NCBI RefSeq assembly: GCF_024692365.1
Contig: NZ_JAILMR010000023.1
Location: 1-35,843 of the forward strand
Reading direction: 5' to 3'
Length of the DNA stretch: 35,843 nucleotides
Origin: Ruminococcus sp.
Lineage (GTDB): Bacteria > Bacillota > Clostridia > Oscillospirales > Ruminococcaceae
Within the stretch, counting starts at the first letter, position 1, and each line of letters starts with the position of its first letter. Made by a program: the position numbers and the translations under genes. Positions 7,751 to 15,625 of this stretch are shown one piece after another. The notes below the pieces were generated by a model. That model did not search any database. It saw nothing but the letters and a program-made list of their open reading frames with translations, and was not told the origin of the DNA.

Positions 7751-8596
7751 ATGGAGAATGCAATAGAGATCAGGGGTCTTGTAAAGGAATACAAGGATTT
7801 TAAGCTGGACAGCGTAGATCTTACTCTACCCGGGGGATGCATACTGGGGCTGATAGGTGAGAACGGTGCAGGCAAATCCACGATGATAAAATGTCTGCTG
7901 GGTATAATACACAAGAACGAGGGTAGTATCACTATACTCGGCAGAGACGCCGACAAGGAACTTGCCGATATCAAGGAAGACGTGGGCGTTGTGCTTGACG
8001 ATGTGGGAATACCCGATACTTTCAAATACAAGCAGATAAATGCGGTGATGAAGTGTACTTACAAAAACTGGGACGAAGCCGAGTTCGAGGGCTATATGGA
8101 CAAGTTCGGACTGCCAAAGGACAAGAAGTTCAAGGAGTTCTCACGCGGCATGAAAATGAAGATGGGCATAGCAATAGCACTTTCACATAAGGCAAAACTT
8201 CTTGTTCTGGACGAAGCTACAAACGGTCTTGACCCTGTTATCAGGGACGAGGTAACTGACATCTTCTACGAGTTCACGAGAGATGAGGAACATTCGATAC
8301 TGATATCCTCCCACATCGTCAGCGACCTTGAAAAGCTGTGCGACTACATATCCTTTATCCACAAGGGAAAAGTACTGCTGAACGAGGAGAAGGACGTTCT
8401 GCTTGAAGAATATGCGATACTCAGCTGTGCCGAAGAAGACCTGAAAGAACTTGACCCCGAGGCTATAAGGGGCAGAAAATCGGGTAAATACGGTGTGCAG
8501 GCACTGGTAAAGCGTGACGGAGTACCTGCGGGAATGAATCTCAGCCCTGTGACCATTGAGGAACTGTTCATATTCATGATAAAGGAGATAGCCTGA
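7751..8596 (+). CDS. ABC transporter ATP-binding protein (YtrB/BcrA type)
   Basis: 281 residues. Walker A GENGAGKST (36-44), a degenerate signature SRGM (131-134) and Walker B LLVLDE (150-155, followed by ATNGLDP) define an ABC ATPase. The missing Q-loop glutamine (VGVVLDDVG) and the SRGM signature are common in BcrA/YtrB-like exporters. It would energise the three membrane proteins encoded just downstream. Its substrate is unknown; YtrA-linked systems often respond to cell-wall-active compounds. GAGGAG precedes the start, and the stop shares one base with the next start (TGATG), so translation is coupled. Confidence 0.93.
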   Translation: MENAIEIRGLVKEYKDFKLDSVDLTLPGGCILGLIGENGAGKSTMIKCLLGIIHKNEGSITILGRDADKELADIKEDVGVVLDDVGIPDTFKYKQINAVMKCTYKNWDEAEFEGYMDKFGLPKDKKFKEFSRGMKMKMGIAIALSHKAKLLVLDEATNGLDPVIRDEVTDIFYEFTRDEEHSILISSHIVSDLEKLCDYISFIHKGKVLLNEEKDVLLEEYAILSCAEEDLKELDPEAIRGRKSGKYGVQALVKRDGVPAGMNLSPVTIEELFIFMIKEIA

Positions 8597-9231
8597 TGAA
8601 AGGTCTGATGGTCAAGGATATGCTTTATATCCGCCAGAACCTGCGAGTGTTTTCCTTTGCGGTATTCATGGCAGTAATGTGTGCAGTTATAACAGCATCC
8701 AAGGGAAAGGTACCCGAGGGATTAGGTGTTGCGGCAGCGTTATTCCTGAACTCGCTTCCTATGCTGTTCATAGCAGACGACCAACGCACCGGATATGAAA
8801 AAACACTTGCATATTCACCTATATCAAAGGACGACATGGTGAAAGCCAGATATCTGATGATATTGGCAGTGGGTCTGGCAAGTTCCCTGATAGTATTACT
8901 GATAATCGGAATAGGTGCTTATATAGGTTCGGCACCCGTTGGTGAAGTGTTGGCTGAGACGATGATGTTTATGGTGACCATGCTGGTATTCCTGTCGCTG
9001 TGTCTGCCGCTGGTATACTACTTCAGAAAATCTAACGCAGTAATGGTGATATCCTTTGTAGTGAGCGTCGGGCTGAGTGTTGTTTCGTCGATACTGTTCA
9101 AAGATGGTATGGAAGAGAATATGGATATTTCATTGGGTACTGCGGCTGTTATGTTAATAGCGGCGCTGGTGATAACGGCGGTATCTTATATGATATCGGT
9201 TAGGATATTCAGAAAGACAGATATATGTTAG
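8596..9231 (+). CDS. ABC-2-type membrane subunit 1
   Basis: 211 residues with about six hydrophobic helices. The N-terminal motif MKGLMVKDMLYIRQNL is typical of ABC-2 permeases associated with GntR/YtrA operons and recurs in the next protein (MKGLIVKE). It probably forms the channel with one or both of the following subunits. Its start overlaps the ATPase stop. Confidence 0.85.
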   Translation: MKGLMVKDMLYIRQNLRVFSFAVFMAVMCAVITASKGKVPEGLGVAAALFLNSLPMLFIADDQRTGYEKTLAYSPISKDDMVKARYLMILAVGLASSLIVLLIIGIGAYIGSAPVGEVLAETMMFMVTMLVFLSLCLPLVYYFRKSNAVMVISFVVSVGLSVVSSILFKDGMEENMDISLGTAAVMLIAALVITAVSYMISVRIFRKTDIC

Positions 9232-9256
9232 AAAAATGCAGAAGAGGGTGAAGACG

Positions 9257-9904
9257 ATGAAAGGTCTTATAGTTAAGGAAACCTGCAGCATATACAGCTG
9301 CTGCAAGCTGTTTTTGGTGATACCAATTGTGTTCTATGGGGCACTTATGGCGGGGACTTTGTGGAAAGGTCAGGATATCGCAGGTTTCCCTGTGGGCATG
9401 ATATTCATGATGATGGGTACAATCCCTGCATCGGTGGTAAATCAGGAAGTTCAGAGCAAGTGGCACCTCGGCGTGCTGACCATGCCTTACACCCGCACGC
9501 AGATAGTCAGCGCGAAGTACATAATCACGCTGATAATAACAGTGCTGACACTGGTAGTGACTGCGGGCGTTATGGTGATGTGTCTGGCATTTGGCAGAGG
9601 TATCAGCGCAAGCGGTCTCATGGATATAGTTAAGGTACTGTTCGGCGGGATAGGCATGGGACTTATGCCGACGATAGTGATGATGCCGACTAACTTCAAG
9701 TTCTACGGAACTGTGGGCGGTATAAGGGTCGCTATAAGCATACTGCTGGGCGGTTTCATCGGCGGTACCAACATGATGATGATGGAAATGATACAGAAAG
9801 ACAAACTGTTCGGCAGCGGATTTATCTTCATGTGTTTATCGGTAGTATTGTTCTTTATATCTTGGGGAGTATCAATACTCCTGTTCAGGAAGAAGGATGC
9901 ATGA
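9257..9904 (+). CDS. ABC-2-type membrane subunit 2
   Basis: 215 residues and about six membrane helices, paralogous in plan to the preceding subunit. I take ATG 9257 (MKGLIVKETC) rather than 9236 because GAGGGTG at 9244-9250 is correctly spaced and the N-terminus then aligns with the preceding subunit. The substrate is unknown. Confidence 0.85.
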   Translation: MKGLIVKETCSIYSCCKLFLVIPIVFYGALMAGTLWKGQDIAGFPVGMIFMMMGTIPASVVNQEVQSKWHLGVLTMPYTRTQIVSAKYIITLIITVLTLVVTAGVMVMCLAFGRGISASGLMDIVKVLFGGIGMGLMPTIVMMPTNFKFYGTVGGIRVAISILLGGFIGGTNMMMMEMIQKDKLFGSGFIFMCLSVVLFFISWGVSILLFRKKDA

Positions 9905-9905
9905 T

Positions 9906-10595
9906 ATGGCAGAGAATAAGATAAAGGGGCTTTTTCTCACCGAATGGTACATGATGGGAAAAATGTTCGTAGCTATATGTGTGATGGTGCTGGCAAGTCT
10001 GGCGGGAAGCTTATTCATGACGGCTGACACAGGTGAAGCGGTTATCGGTTTTACATCGGTCACGGGTGGTATAGGCGTTATGATGTTATCATCATCCTTT
10101 TCCTATGACAGCTGGAAGGGCATAGGTTCATTCAAGAAGTCGATGCCGTATTCTGACAGCGAGGTAGTTCTGGCGAGATTTCTGCCCCCTGTTATCATAG
10201 CGGTGGTAGAAGTTGTATGCACCCCGATTCTGCTTGGTATCGGCGGGCTGATACACGGTTCTTTCAGCGAGGGCTTTGTGGGTCAGGCGGCATTCGTGAC
10301 TGCTGTTAATCTTATCTACACGGCAGTGCCTGTGCTGATATTCTATCCGCTGTTTTTCAAGTTCAGCTATCAGAAAGTACAGATGGTATACGGTCTTGTT
10401 GCAACTGTTATCGTAATGAGTTCGATGATATTCTCGGTAACGGCGACTTCCGGAGTTAAGGAAAAATTTCCCGATAAGTTCTGGGTAAAACAGATGCCCA
10501 TACCTGTATGCCTGTTAATAATCGCGGTGATCGCGGGGTTGTTCTTTGTGGCGTTTAAGGCTTCGGTGGCTGGGTATTCCAAGAGAGATGACTGA
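9906..10595 (+). CDS. ABC-2-type membrane subunit 3
   Basis: 229 residues and about six membrane helices. The N-terminus NKIKGLFLTEWYMMGK resembles the MKGL...KE start of the other two subunits. ATG 9906 lies one base after the previous stop and is served by AGAAGGATG; an in-frame ATG at 9897 is also possible. Three separate membrane subunits with one ATPase suggest a heteromeric or modular exporter. This is the last gene of the operon and is followed by a strong terminator. Confidence 0.85.
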   Translation: MAENKIKGLFLTEWYMMGKMFVAICVMVLASLAGSLFMTADTGEAVIGFTSVTGGIGVMMLSSSFSYDSWKGIGSFKKSMPYSDSEVVLARFLPPVIIAVVEVVCTPILLGIGGLIHGSFSEGFVGQAAFVTAVNLIYTAVPVLIFYPLFFKFSYQKVQMVYGLVATVIVMSSMIFSVTATSGVKEKFPDKFWVKQMPIPVCLLIIAVIAGLFFVAFKASVAGYSKRDD

Positions 10596-10615
10596 TATAT
10601 ACGAGTATAATAAAA

Positions 10616-10657
10616 GACTGCTGTTGTCCGATAATTTGGACGGCAGCGGTCTTTTTT
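10616..10657. terminator. Bidirectional rho-independent terminator between the ABC operon and sigF
   Basis: A 14-pair stem with some G-U pairs (10616-10629 with 10638-10651) is followed by TTTTTT on the plus strand and by TTTTATT on the minus strand. It serves both convergent operons. Confidence 0.9.
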
Positions 10658-10658
10658 G

Positions 10659-11315
10659 TCAGGTGAGTTTTGAGCGCATATAGGTCAGGAGTTTTTTCTC
10701 ACGACGTGAGACTTGTACCTGGGTCATGCCGAGTGCTTGGGCGGCTTTGGTCTGGGTCATGCCTTTGAAGTAGCGCAGGTCTATCAGCTTTCTGTCCTCG
10801 GGGGAAAGTTCGGCGAGGACTTGTATGAGGGCAAGTTTATCGGTGATATCCTCATCGGGCGGGTCAACGGGGAGGTCGGTCTGGGAGTCGCCGTCTTCAT
10901 CGCCCATGGTAAGGCTTAGGGCGGGCTGAGAGGAATTAAGAGCGGCGATGATATCTTCGGAGTCGGCGTTCAGGAGTTCTGAAAGCTCGGAAACAGTGGG
11001 TTCTCTGCCGTTTTTGTGGGTGAAAGACTGGGTGGTGCGGGTTATTTTCAGGGAGAGTTCTTTCAGGCTTCGGGAGACTTTTACTGTGCCGCCGTCGCGG
11101 AAAAGGCGTTTTATCTCCCCGAGGATAACGGGCACGGCGTAGGTGGAGAACTTTACTCCGCGGCTGTCATCGAAGGCTTTTGAAGCTTTTACAAGCCCCA
11201 TACAGCCTGCGCCGTAAAGGTCGTCGTACTCTATCCCTCTGCCGCGGAAACGGTTGGCGCAGAGGTGAACAAGACCGAGGTTGTCCTCGGGGAGGTAGCT
11301 TTCATCGCGGTTCAT
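10659..11315 (-). CDS. sigF: RNA polymerase sigma-F factor
   Basis: 218 residues. Region 2 (LGLVHLCANRFRGRGIEYDDLYGAGCMGLVKA, first part near residues 13-32), the region 2.4/3 motif KFSTYAVPVILGEIKRLFRDGG with KVSRSLKEL, and the C-terminal helix-turn-helix (AAQALGMTQVQVSRREKK) match sigma-F of the forespore. The gene order after spoIIAA and spoIIAB confirms it. The ATG overlaps the spoIIAB stop (ATGA). The protein is shorter than Bacillus sigma-F (about 255 residues) because the N-terminal leader before region 2 is reduced to about a dozen residues. It directs early forespore transcription once released from SpoIIAB. Confidence 0.95.
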   Translation of the reverse strand: MNRDESYLPEDNLGLVHLCANRFRGRGIEYDDLYGAGCMGLVKASKAFDDSRGVKFSTYAVPVILGEIKRLFRDGGTVKVSRSLKELSLKITRTTQSFTHKNGREPTVSELSELLNADSEDIIAALNSSQPALSLTMGDEDGDSQTDLPVDPPDEDITDKLALIQVLAELSPEDRKLIDLRYFKGMTQTKAAQALGMTQVQVSRREKKLLTYMRSKLT

Positions 11316-11734
11316 AGGCGTTTTTTACCCTGCACGGTACGTTCGAGGATAACGGTCGTGCCTTTGCCGGGCTTGCTTTTGACCTTTATCTTTTCCATGA
11401 AAGTTTCCATGATGGTAAAGCCGAGACCTGCGCGGTCGTCCTCGGGGGAAGTGGTGTAGAGGGGTGTCATAGCCTGTGCAACATCGGGTATGCCGCAGCC
11501 TTTGTCCTGAATCTTGATGCTGATGCGGGAATCCTTGAAGATGCGCACCTGCATCATGACATCACCCGGGGTATCGCGGTAGCCGTGGACGATGGCGTTG
11601 GTGACAGCTTCGGAAACGGCTGTTTTTATATCGGAGAGTTCGGATATGTTTGGGTCGAGGGCGGAGAGAAATCCGCTGACGGCAAGGCGGGCAAAGCGCT
11701 CGTTTTCCGATAGGGCGGGGAATGTGAGGGTCAT
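11312..11734 (-). CDS. spoIIAB: Anti-sigma F factor / serine kinase SpoIIAB
   Basis: 140 residues, a GHKL-fold kinase that holds sigma-F inactive and phosphorylates SpoIIAA. Visible are ENERFAR (10-16), the N-box SEAVTNAIVHGY with Asn46, the G1 box DKGCG (Asp77) and the G2 box GLGF (103-106). A longer frame extends into spoIIAA, but ATG 11734 gives the family N-terminus (MTLTFPALSENERF) four bases after the spoIIAA stop. No strong Shine-Dalgarno is visible, so translation is probably coupled. Confidence 0.95.
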   Translation of the reverse strand: MTLTFPALSENERFARLAVSGFLSALDPNISELSDIKTAVSEAVTNAIVHGYRDTPGDVMMQVRIFKDSRISIKIQDKGCGIPDVAQAMTPLYTTSPEDDRAGLGFTIMETFMEKIKVKSKPGKGTTVILERTVQGKKRL

Positions 11735-11738
11735 TTCG

Positions 11739-12125
11739 TTAAGTGGTCTGAGGGGCGGTCTGCTCAATTTTCTCAGCCTCCTTTTCTTTGTAAAAATCTT
11801 CGGGGATAAGGTCGCGTGGGTCATCGGTGATGGGGGCAAGTCTGTCAACGCCTGCAAGGCGAAGAACTTTTTTTATGTAGGCAGGGGGGCGGGCGACGAT
11901 GACATCGCCGCCGTTTTCGTTCATTATCCTGTATCTGCCCATGATAAGCCCTATGCCCGAACTATCCATGAAAGTTACGGACGAGAAGTCGATGATAAGG
12001 CGGCGGGGGCGTTTTTCGGCTAATTCACGGTCGATATCGGTGCGCATCAGTCTGGCGGTGTGGTGGTCGAGGTCGCCTGAAAGTTCGGCAATGGTCACTC
12101 CGCCTGTGGTCGAAATATTTATCAA
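11739..12125 (-). CDS. spoIIAA: Anti-anti-sigma factor SpoIIAA (STAS domain)
   Basis: 128 residues. GDLDHHTA (17-24) and FMDSSGIGLIMGRY (52-65) are the diagnostic STAS motifs; Ser55 corresponds to the serine phosphorylated by SpoIIAB in Bacillus (Ser58). Dephosphorylated SpoIIAA binds SpoIIAB and frees sigma-F. The start is a TTG at 12125 preceded by AAGGAGGA. A C-terminal tail of about 15 charged residues (KEKEAEKIEQ) extends beyond the Bacillus protein. First gene of the spoIIA operon. Confidence 0.94.
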   Translation of the reverse strand: MINISTTGGVTIAELSGDLDHHTARLMRTDIDRELAEKRPRRLIIDFSSVTFMDSSGIGLIMGRYRIMNENGGDVIVARPPAYIKKVLRLAGVDRLAPITDDPRDLIPEDFYKEKEAEKIEQTAPQTT

Positions 12126-12175
12126 TTTAACTGTCCTCCTTTTTTTCAGCCGCGGGGGCTGTCGGTATTACCATG

Positions 12176-12205
12176 ATAGCACGGCGGGGTCGGGAAAAAT
12201 GTCAA
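12176..12205 (-). promoter_or_regulatory. Candidate promoter of the spoIIA operon
   Basis: On the minus strand TTGACA (12200-12205) and TGCTAT (12176-12181) are separated by 18 bases, about 45 bases before the TTG start. In Bacillus this operon uses sigma-H; no clear sigma-H box was recognised here, so sigma-A use is inferred. Confidence 0.5.
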
Positions 12206-12214
12206 AAGATGGAG

Positions 12215-12242
12215 TGTCACCCGATAGGAAATCGGCATAATA
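12215..12242 (+). promoter_or_regulatory. Possible sigma-E-type promoter of the cotJ operon
   Basis: GTCACCCG (12215-12222), 12 bases, then CATAATAT (12235-12242) loosely resembles a sigma-E promoter, the class that drives cotJ in Bacillus. The -35 match is weak. Confidence 0.3.
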
Positions 12243-12292
12243 TGACAGCGGAGGGGCTGAGAAGTCCCCCTGAAAGAAACGGAGGAGATGAA

Positions 12293-12517
12293 ATGGAGAA
12301 TACCGAGAAGGATATCCTGGAGAGGATATTTGACGATGAGGGCGGCACATTCGGGGCGATGCCGAGGAAACTCGCCCTTGCCATGGCGTATGTGCCTTTT
12401 CAGACCTGGGAGAAGCCTTATGAAGATGATACCGCCCTTTGCCGCGGCACGGCATTTCCCTGTCTTGACAAACCTTTCATAGGAGAGGAGGCTGTGAAGA
12501 ATGCCCGTACTGAATGA
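12293..12517 (+). CDS. cotJA: Spore coat-associated protein CotJA
   Basis: 74 residues. The core LALAMAYVPFQTWEKPYEDD with the following CRGTAFPCLDKPF is the CotJA signature (AYVP-Q...-RGT-FP-L-KP). CotJA works with CotJB and CotJC in the mother-cell coat. ATG 12293 follows GGAGGAG at 12281-12287; longer in-frame starts upstream fall in the promoter region. The 3' end overlaps cotJB by 17 bases. Confidence 0.9.
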   Translation: MENTEKDILERIFDDEGGTFGAMPRKLALAMAYVPFQTWEKPYEDDTALCRGTAFPCLDKPFIGEEAVKNARTE

Positions 12518-12764
12518 CAAGCAGAAGCTGATGCGCCGCATTCAGCAGAGTTGCTTTGCGCTGGCGGAAGCGAATCTTTATCTGGACAGTCACCCGACCT
12601 GCAAGATGGGGCTGGAATATTTCAGAAAGCACAAAGCTGAAAAAGAGGAACTGGAGAAAGAGTACAACGAGAAGTATGGTCCTCTGACAGCGGTGCAGTC
12701 GGAGGGGACTAAGAAGTGGGAATGGGTAGCGAAGCCTTTTCCATGGGAGAGAGGTGAGAACTGA
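12501..12764 (+). CDS. cotJB: Spore coat protein CotJB
   Basis: 87 residues of CotJB type: LMRRIQQSCFALAEANLYLD at the N-terminus, the central HPTCKMGLEYFRKHK, and an aromatic C-terminus with W-EW-PFPWE. It has no known enzymatic role and is needed with CotJA/CotJC in the coat. ATG 12501 has a GGAGG site inside cotJA. The stop shares a base with the cotJC start. Confidence 0.9.
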   Translation: MPVLNDKQKLMRRIQQSCFALAEANLYLDSHPTCKMGLEYFRKHKAEKEELEKEYNEKYGPLTAVQSEGTKKWEWVAKPFPWERGEN

Positions 12765-13363
12765 TGTGGATGTATGAGAAGAAATTGCAGTATCCTGTAA
12801 ATATAAAAAATCCCGACCCTGCGCTGGCAAAGGTGATAATTTCTCAGCTGGGAGGTCCAGACGGAGAGTTAGGTGCATCGCTGAGGTATCTGAATCAGAG
12901 ATATTCGGCACCCAGCAGGGAAGTTCAGGCGATGCTGACGGATATCGGCACGGAAGAACTGGCTCATATGGAGATGATAAGCGCTATCCTCTATCAGCTG
13001 ACCCGCGGGCTTTCGATGAAGGAGATAAAGGAGAGCGGATTTGACACTTATTTTGTGGATCACACCACAGGCATATACCCTGTTGCGGCATCGGGAGTGC
13101 CTTTCTCGGCAGATTATTTCCAGAGCAAGGGCGACCCCATCACCGATCTGAATGAAGATATGGCGGCGGAGCAAAAAGCGCGAACGACCTATGATAATAT
13201 CCTTCGGCTGACTGATGACCCTGATGTACGTGACCCGATAAAGTTCCTGCGTGAGAGGGAGATAGTTCATTATCAGCGGTTTGGGGAATGTTTGAGGATA
13301 GTGACGGATATGCTGGATAGTAAGAATTTTTATGCTTTTAATCCGGCGTTTGATAAAAAATAA
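12764..13363 (+). CDS. cotJC: CotJC, spore coat manganese catalase family
   Basis: 199 residues of the di-manganese catalase family. All five metal ligands can be placed: Glu35 (GGPDGELGASLRY), Glu65 and His68 (TEELAHMEM), Glu136 (MAAEQKAR) and His169 (EREIVHYQRFGE). This supports hydrogen-peroxide dismutation in the spore coat, though activity of CotJC proteins varies. It starts at ATG 12764 on the cotJB stop (TGATG) and ends the operon. Repeat copy A begins 24 bases after its stop, and that repeat's terminator-like hairpin is the only visible terminator. Confidence 0.95.
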   Translation: MWMYEKKLQYPVNIKNPDPALAKVIISQLGGPDGELGASLRYLNQRYSAPSREVQAMLTDIGTEELAHMEMISAILYQLTRGLSMKEIKESGFDTYFVDHTTGIYPVAASGVPFSADYFQSKGDPITDLNEDMAAEQKARTTYDNILRLTDDPDVRDPIKFLREREIVHYQRFGECLRIVTDMLDSKNFYAFNPAFDKK

Positions 13364-13386
13364 AGGCAGAAGTACTGGTCGGGGTA

Positions 13387-13687
13387 TGCCAAGGAAGCGA
13401 GCTTTGGGTCAAGCCTTTCGCGAAAGGCTTGCGGGATGTTTGCACAGTCAACTATGTTGACTGTTGGCAGAGCCCTCAATCACCAAGGAACAAAACCAAA
13501 ATGTATAGCGAACTATAAAAGCGAAACGAACTTCCGACCACCAAAAAAGGCGTAGCAATAACAAAATTTAAGAGCGTGGACAATCAAACGTCCGCGCTCT
13601 TTCTATTGGCGTAAATATATTGCTGCGCCTGCCGTCAAACAGCGAAGCGTTTTTGACGGCTCGACCCGAACGAAGAGAGGGGCGACA
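13387..13687 (+). repeat. Structured intergenic repeat, copy A
   Basis: About 300 bp, bounded by TGCCAAGGA (13387) and GGGGCGACA (13687). In order: hairpin AAGCCTTTC/GAAAGGCTT (13411-13430); hairpin ACAGTCAAC/GTTGACTGT (13444-13464), a different helix from the other copies; conserved CTTCCGACC; long-range helix GGCGTAGCAATA (13549-13560) with TATTGCTGCGCC (13618-13629) enclosing a terminator-like hairpin GAGCGTGGAC/GTCCGCGCTC (13572-13599) followed by TTTCTAT; and hairpin GCCGTCAAA/TTTGACGGC (13631-13660). No protein-coding frame is supported. Copies B, C and D share this plan. Confidence 0.85.
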
Positions 13688-13694
13688 AACCCGT

Positions 13695-13736
13695 AGTACG
13701 TCTATTAAATGCAGATACGGATTTAATTGACGTACT
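13695..13736. repeat. Inverted repeat between repeat copies A and B
   Basis: Arms of 16 bases (13695-13710 and 13721-13736, one mismatch, ending AGTACG/CGTACT) flank the ten-base loop GCAGATACGG. It sits midway between the facing copies A and B. Confidence 0.85.
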
Positions 13737-13774
13737 TGGGATATTCCGTTCTTATCATAGGTACTGCGGTATCA

Positions 13775-14049
13775 GGTCGCCCCTCGTTCCTCGGGTCGAG
13801 AAATCGGATTCGCTTCGCTGTTTGACGGCGGGCGCGGCAATTATTTTACGGACATAGTTTGAGCGTGTGCATTAGTTTTGCACACGCTCGATTTTTTGAT
13901 TATTGCCGCGCCATGTTGGTCGGAAGTTTGCTGTGCTATTTATTGCTTAGTTGCCGCGTCGCTTTTGTGCCTTGACCGAGAGGCTCTGCCTCTCGTGCTC
14001 TCCGCAAGCCTTTCGCGAAAGGCTTGAGCCAAAGCTCTCCTCCTTGGCA
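13775..14049 (-). repeat. Structured intergenic repeat, copy B (inverted)
   Basis: Read on the minus strand it begins TGCCAAGGA at 14049 and ends GGGGCGACC at 13775. It has the AAGCCTTTC/GAAAGGCTT hairpin, then CGAGAGGC-AGA-GCCTCTCG (13977-13995), GCACAAAAGCGACGCGGCAA, CTTCCGACC, and the long-range helix (13831-13841 with 13902-13912) around GAGCGTGTGCA/TGCACACGCTC (13861-13889). The H5-type hairpin seen in A is decayed here, but the terminal block GACCCGAGGAACGAGGGGCG is intact. With copy A it makes a large inverted pair of about 660 bp. Confidence 0.85.
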
Positions 14050-14137
14050 TTCTTATCCTCTGTACTGCTTTATCCTTTGCTGTTTACGCTCGCGATTGAA
14101 ATCTCGAAACATAATAAACGAAATTTCTTAATAACTA

Positions 14138-14166
14138 TTGCATATTTTGTTGTGATGTGCTATAAT
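14138..14166 (+). promoter_or_regulatory. Promoter of the M48 peptidase operon
   Basis: TTGCAT (14138-14143) and TATAAT (14161-14166) are 17 bases apart, with an extended -10 (TGC before TATAAT). A hairpin in the leader (14184-14190 with 14206-14212, AGCAGAC/GTCTGCT) lies between the start site and the gene. Confidence 0.8.
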
Positions 14167-14261
14167 GGTTTAAAGGTGCTTAAAGCAGACGGCGGTTAAC
14201 CGACTGTCTGCTGTGCCTGAAAGTAAGAACAAAAAGACTAAAGAAATATGAGGTGACAAAA

Positions 14262-15608
14262 ATGTCTGTTAATCCCGACCTTTTTATCCACGAATCCGAC
14301 CGTACTGCGCTGAATGCCCTTAAAGCTATACCGGGCTTTACTGCGTTGCTGAAAGGGTTCATGAAGATATGGAACGAAAAGCAGTTCAAGCTGATGAATA
14401 TGTCAACACTGGTGAGGATAAGCGAGAAGCAGATGCCCGAGTACTATGAGATGCTAAAGCCGATATGCAAGCGTCTTGGTATAAAGGTGCCCGAGCTTTT
14501 CATGACTACCGACCCTTATCCGAATGCCTATACTTCGGGCGAAAATGACCCTTTCATAGTAATGACCACAGGTCTGGTGGCTTCTCTGCCACATGAACTT
14601 ATACCCTCGGTGCTGGCGCATGAGTGCGGACACATAGCTTGTCATCATGTGCTGTATTCCACCATGGGCAGAATGATACTCAACGGTTCGGCAGGTATCC
14701 TCGGGCTTTCGCCGATGATCACCGCACCTTTGCAGATGGCTTTCTACTACTGGATGAGGTGCAGTGAATTCTCGGCTGACAGGGCTGCGGCAGTCTGCGG
14801 AGGTTCAAGCAAAAGCGTTGTTGAAGTCTGCATGAGGCTGGCGGGCTGTGAAAAGGATTCTCCTGTACAGGCTAATCCCGAAGCTTTCCTTGAACAGGCT
14901 AAGGAATACCGCGATATGGTCAGCGGTTCAGCTTTCAACAAAACGCTGGAATTCATGATGTTCTCCACAAGAAGACACCCGCTGAATGCTGTACGTGCCT
15001 ACGAGTGCAACGAATGGTGCAAGACCAATGAATTCAAGAGTATCATACAGTATCTCAATGAGGAAGAGGGCAGCGCTGTTCACGGTAATGTTCCGATGAA
15101 CGAGAATTTAAATTCCTACATAAAGAAAGACGCGGCTGAAACTGCAAATACTTTGAAGGCTGCGGGATTCACAAATGTTACGATAGTGCGTTCAACCGAG
15201 GTCAGGTCGGGTATGCCTGTTAACGGCATAATCTCAATAACTGCCAACGGAAAGACGGATATCAAAAAGGGCGAATGGCTGCCTGCTGATACCGCATGGC
15301 TGATAACGGCTTATATGCCCCTTTCAGCCGATGAAGAAAAGGCTGCCCACCCGGGTGAGGCTTGCGTGCCTTATTCAAGCGTGGGTTACAGCGGCAGGGA
15401 TTACCGCGTGGTTATAGATGAACTCAGGGCGCTGGGATTTACGAATATATCTGTCAGCGAACAGCCCGATATCAAGGTGAAGTTCCTTATCAGGGAATAT
15501 AGTGTGGCGCATATCTCTATCGACCATGTTGACAGGTTCGACAAGAACACATGGTTCAAACTGAGTGCGCCTGTCTCCATAAGATATCATGTTATGGCAC
15601 AGGGCTGA
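14262..15608 (+). CDS. M48-family zinc metallopeptidase with C-terminal PASTA-like repeats
   Basis: 448 residues. HECGH (120-124) is the HExxH zinc site and Glu169 in SEFSADRAA is the expected third ligand, so the catalytic domain spans about 50-250. Short hydrophobic stretches near 135-165 may touch the membrane. Residues about 285-448 hold two repeats around LKAAGFTNVTIV and LRALGFTNISVS, resembling PASTA-type folds. Substrate unknown; M48 enzymes act in membrane-protein quality control, but no true multi-pass membrane region is seen. ATG 14262 follows GAGGTG at 14250-14255; the in-frame GTG at 14253 overlaps that site. Confidence 0.88.
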   Translation: MSVNPDLFIHESDRTALNALKAIPGFTALLKGFMKIWNEKQFKLMNMSTLVRISEKQMPEYYEMLKPICKRLGIKVPELFMTTDPYPNAYTSGENDPFIVMTTGLVASLPHELIPSVLAHECGHIACHHVLYSTMGRMILNGSAGILGLSPMITAPLQMAFYYWMRCSEFSADRAAAVCGGSSKSVVEVCMRLAGCEKDSPVQANPEAFLEQAKEYRDMVSGSAFNKTLEFMMFSTRRHPLNAVRAYECNEWCKTNEFKSIIQYLNEEEGSAVHGNVPMNENLNSYIKKDAAETANTLKAAGFTNVTIVRSTEVRSGMPVNGIISITANGKTDIKKGEWLPADTAWLITAYMPLSADEEKAAHPGEACVPYSSVGYSGRDYRVVIDELRALGFTNISVSEQPDIKVKFLIREYSVAHISIDHVDRFDKNTWFKLSAPVSIRYHVMAQG

Positions 15609-15625
15609 TAATGGGAGGTTTTAAT

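Noticed and set aside
12173..12292. Longer version of CotJA starting upstream
   Set aside because: The extension lies in the divergent promoter region and lacks a ribosome-binding site; ATG 12293 has a perfect one.
13951..14199. Short frame of 82 residues inside and after repeat B
   Set aside because: It crosses conserved hairpins of the repeat and has no ribosome-binding site; other repeat copies do not keep the frame.
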